Below are positions 61,323 to 64,000 of a stretch of DNA of 64,000 nucleotides, one piece after another. A program made the position numbers and the translations under genes. The stretch is taken from the NCBI RefSeq assembly GCF_039555335.1, contig NC_092642.1, forward strand, positions 58,259,776-58,323,775, read 5' to 3'. Within the stretch, counting starts at the first letter, position 1, and each line of letters starts with the position of its first letter. Below the pieces are notes generated by a model. It had not been told where the DNA came from. It did no database searches and saw only the letters and a list, made by a program, of their open reading frames with translations. Source of the stretch: Amphiura filiformis. Its lineage: Eukaryota > Echinodermata > Ophiuroidea > Amphilepidida > Amphiuridae.

Positions 61323-61689
61323 TTATGTCATGGTGTTGTCTTGTGTTTATTCAGTAGATTAAAAAATGTATGAAATACATTCTATATTGTTTATTTATTT
61401 GAAATTTACATTCCACTTTATAATCAGTTGTTAATGAATGGTGGCTGTGATAAACTTGACCATATGTGCCTCAGGGCCAAATGTAATAAAAAAAAATATA
61501 CATTGTAATTTGTAACATTGATCTATGGCATGGTTGTTATTTGTCTCAGTGTATACCCTGTTGTTTATATTAAACGCCCTTGCGGCGTTGCATTTTTCAA
61601 AACGGACGTTTTTTGGAATTATCAGTGAAAATACCTTAAAAATCAGCTGGGAACTTAAGAAGAATCACCTACTTCCGGGTTCAAATTCA

Positions 61690-62469
61690 TCAGCAGTTGA
61701 TAGCATACCAATTATGTCATCCACACCCTTATCAGCAGTAGATAGCATACCAGGTATGTCATCCACATCCTCATCAGCTTTAGATAGCATACCAAGTATG
61801 TCATCCACACCCTTATCAGCAGTAGATAGCATACCAAGTATGTCATCCACACCCTCATCAGCAGTAAATAACATACCAAGTATGTCATCCACAACCTCAT
61901 CAGCAGTAGATAGCATACCAAGTATGTCATCCACACCCTCATCAGCAGTAGATAGCATACCAGGTATGTCATCCATACCATCATCAGTAGTAGATCGCAT
62001 ACCGAATGTCATCCACACCCTCATTAGCAGTAGATAGCTTACCAAGTATGTCATCCACACCCTCATCAGCAGTAGATAGCATACCAAGTATGTCATCTAC
62101 ACCCTAATCAGTAGCAGGGCTGTCAACTCTCACGCATTGGCTGTGAGTCTCACGCATTGGGGCACTTTCTCACGGTCACACGCCAAGGTAGTATAATCTC
62201 ACGCCTAGGTAGTAAATCTCACGCAAAATGAGTAAAATCTCACGCATCGTCATGAATAATTTGTTACCCCTACCCCCCCGCTTTTCACTGTCTCGAGCGC
62301 CGTGGCTCAAATAATCATGGTACAAAATGAACATTGGAGTCGGCAAATCCCGGTACGCCTCTGTCTCACGCCAAGCAATTCCAAAAAGTTGACAGCCCTG
62401 ATCAGTAGTAGATAGCATTCCAAGTTTGTCATCCACACCCTCATCAGCAGCAGATAGCATATCAAGTAT
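61690..62469. repeat. 42-bp minisatellite, split by a MITE
   Basis: About ten tandem 42-bp units (TCATCCACACCCTCATCAGC then AGTAGATAGCATACCAAGTA-TG) at 61690-62106, with one or two more at 62401-62469 after the inserted element. Because 42 is a multiple of three, all frames give long repetitive translations (SSTPSSAVDSIPSM on plus), which creates apparent proteins at 61525-62037 and 61665-62096. No initiation or splice context supports expression. Confidence 0.9.
62107..62408. mobile_element. hAT-type MITE inside the minisatellite
   Basis: A 286-bp element (62115-62400) with termini CAGGGCTGTCAACT and AGTTGACAGCCCTG. It is flanked by the 8-bp duplication ATCAGTAG (62107-62114 and 62401-62408). 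The left interior has repeated TCTCACGCATTGG and TCTCACGC phrases. No coding capacity. Confidence 0.9.
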
Positions 62470-62470
62470 T

Positions 62471-63660
62471 TATACCCGCATGCGAAGCATGAACGGGTAT
62501 ATTGCCATTCTATGGTTTCTTCTCCTCTTCTCCTCCATCAAACACAACATTCTGTCAAGGCTAGCGCTAAAACTACAAGGGCCACAGGGCCCATATGTGG
62601 TACACTTATGGGCCCTACCCATCAGATTTATCCTTTGCCCATCTTGGCCCCAGAGGTCAAAGGTCACGGGCCCCAGGGGCCCAAATGTAAAAATACAAAG
62701 CATGCCGTTTCTCATCAAATGAAGCAGCCTCATGGCCCTGAGTTGGTACACTGATAGCCCCAGGGGTACTCTATATATACAAGTATACATGAGCCCCATA
62801 TGTCATATATTATGGGCCCAAGGGCCCCAAATGTTAAAAAAAGGGGCAACAGATTGACAAGGCTAGTGCTAAAACTATAAGGGCCCCAGGGCCCATATGT
62901 GATACACTTATGGGCCCTACCCCGTAGATTTATCCTTTGCACATCTTGGTCCAGAGGTCAAAGGTCACGGGCCCCAGGGGCCCAAATGTAAAAATACAAA
63001 GCATGCTGTTTCTCATCAAATGAAGCAGCCTCAGGGCCCTGAGTTGGTACACTGATAGCTCCAGGGGTACTCTATATATACAAGTATACATGAGTCCCAT
63101 ATGTCATATATTATGGGCCCCAGGGCCCCAAATGTTAAAATAAGGGGCAACAGATTAACAAGGCCAGCTATAAAACTACAAGGGCACTAGGGCTCATATG
63201 TGGCACATGTATGGGCCCTAAGTTGTAATGTGTCTTCTGCCCATTTTGGCCCCAGATGTTTAAGACTAGGGGCCCCAGAGGCCCAAATGTTAAAACAAAG
63301 GGCCGGTCGTTTCTCAGCAAATAAAGTAGCTACAGGGTTTAGATTTGGTACACTAATAGGTCTTCAGCATTATATTGTTATACGTATATATGAACCCCAT
63401 GTGTCACATAATATGGGCCCCAGGGCCCCAAACTCTAAAACATAGGGCCGGCCGTTACTCCGTAAAGAAAGCAGCTACAATGTCCAGCTTGAGTCTGCTG
63501 ATAGCACTTGAGAATTATATTTCAACATATGCACATGAGCCCCATAAGTCAAATATTATGGGCCCGGGGCCCCAAATGTTAAAGCAAAGGCCCGGCCGTT
63601 TTCATGAAATAAACCTGCTTCAGAGCTCATAGTTTGTACACAGACTGCACCTGAGAATTA
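62471..63660. repeat. 300-bp tandem repeat starting with a hairpin
   Basis: Begins with the hairpin TATACCCG...CGGGTATA (62471-62501). Units anchored on CAAGGCTAGCGCTAAAACTA occur at 62557, 62858 and 63158 (about 300 bp apart). After that only half units remain, anchored on GGGCCGGCCGTT-type blocks at 63302, 63446 and 63591 (about 145 bp). Rich in GGGCCC and GGGGCCCAAATG. Frames across it are repeat translations. Confidence 0.8.
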
Positions 63661-64000
63661 TATTGTTTTATGTACATATCGTTATGAACACGGCAGAGTG
63701 CCGAATACGCAAAATTGCTGTTCTGTGTAAACGGCGTTTGAAAATCTTGGTACTATTCCATTGGTCCTTCTAAAAATTTAGAACATTCGTGAGCACTCAT
63801 TTGAAATGTATATTATAGAAGTGAATGTACACGAATTATTGGCAATACTTGCATGTTCTGAAATAATCGATATATCCCTCAAAACGCGTTTTAACAGCTA
63901 TTCGGCTTTATGCTGTATCCAAAATGTCTCTACCACTGCGCAGAGAGAGGTCGAATACGCATTCAACTACGTGTAAACCATAGCACGCATTCTTGATTCG
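63661..64000. other. Window end, no gene seen
   Basis: No supported gene or repeat. GAACACGGCAGAGTGCCGAA (63686-63705) may be the edge of another element. Confidence 0.35.

Noticed and set aside
61525-62037. 170-codon repetitive protein (SSTPSSAVDSIPSM repeats)
   Set aside because: The repeat is 42 bp, a multiple of three, so open frames arise on both strands. The lead-in is part of another repeat and there is no gene context.
61690-62469. CRISPR-like array
   Set aside because: The units are contiguous tandem copies without unique spacers, in a clearly eukaryotic context.

Overview
This is intron-rich, AT-rich, repeat-dense animal nuclear DNA. There are no operons and no long uninterrupted genes. 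Coding sequence appears as short GT-AG exons that join in phase. The frequent octamer TAGGCCTA, a sea-urchin-type histone 3' stem-loop sequence and many short inverted-repeat transposons suggest a marine deuterostome, most likely an echinoderm or hemichordate. That assignment is inference.

Three gene-like loci can be supported. (1) Minus strand, 43773 down to 21816: 18 coding exons join in frame into a predicted 831-residue type I receptor. It has a signal peptide, an EGF-like module, an Ig domain, three FN3 domains, and a fourth, membrane-proximal FN3-like region with a polybasic RRRRR site. The membrane-proximal region resembles that of receptor tyrosine phosphatases. A transmembrane helix and a 135-residue acidic tail follow. 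The tail has two YVN motifs and ends at a stop codon, with no phosphatase or kinase domain. (2) Plus strand, 50897 to 56043: a five-exon MYDGF (myeloid-derived growth factor) gene with an ER-retention-like KKEL end, and an apparent single-base frameshift in exon 3. (3) Plus strand, 17080 to 18617: a C2H2 zinc-finger exon of about 16 fingers, broken by at least three frameshifts and probably a pseudogene.

Layout: 1-17 kb is gene-free and holds MITEs, a 0.85 kb minisatellite, a duplicated 0.5 kb element with different microsatellites, a satellite-like array (7.7-9.0 kb) and fold-back elements. 17-18.6 kb is the zinc-finger array. 18.7-21.8 kb is intergenic with fold-back elements. 21.8-43.8 kb is the receptor gene. 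Its 7.9 kb intron contains a 2.5 kb repeat, a tRNA-like unit next to degenerate telomeric repeats, and a 655-bp tandem duplication. Another intron holds four tandem histone-type stem-loop units. 43.8-50.9 kb is intergenic. 50.9-56.0 kb is MYDGF, with a hAT-type MITE and a hairpin in its introns. 56-64 kb is intergenic: an inverted-repeat family (one copy interrupted by a nested transposon), a 42-bp minisatellite split by a hAT MITE, and a 300-bp tandem repeat.

The most unusual items are the receptor without a catalytic domain, the tandem histone-type stem-loops away from any histone gene, the family of TTAA-flanked long fold-back elements (one inside a receptor intron), and the zinc fingers with a basic residue at the usual core-leucine position.
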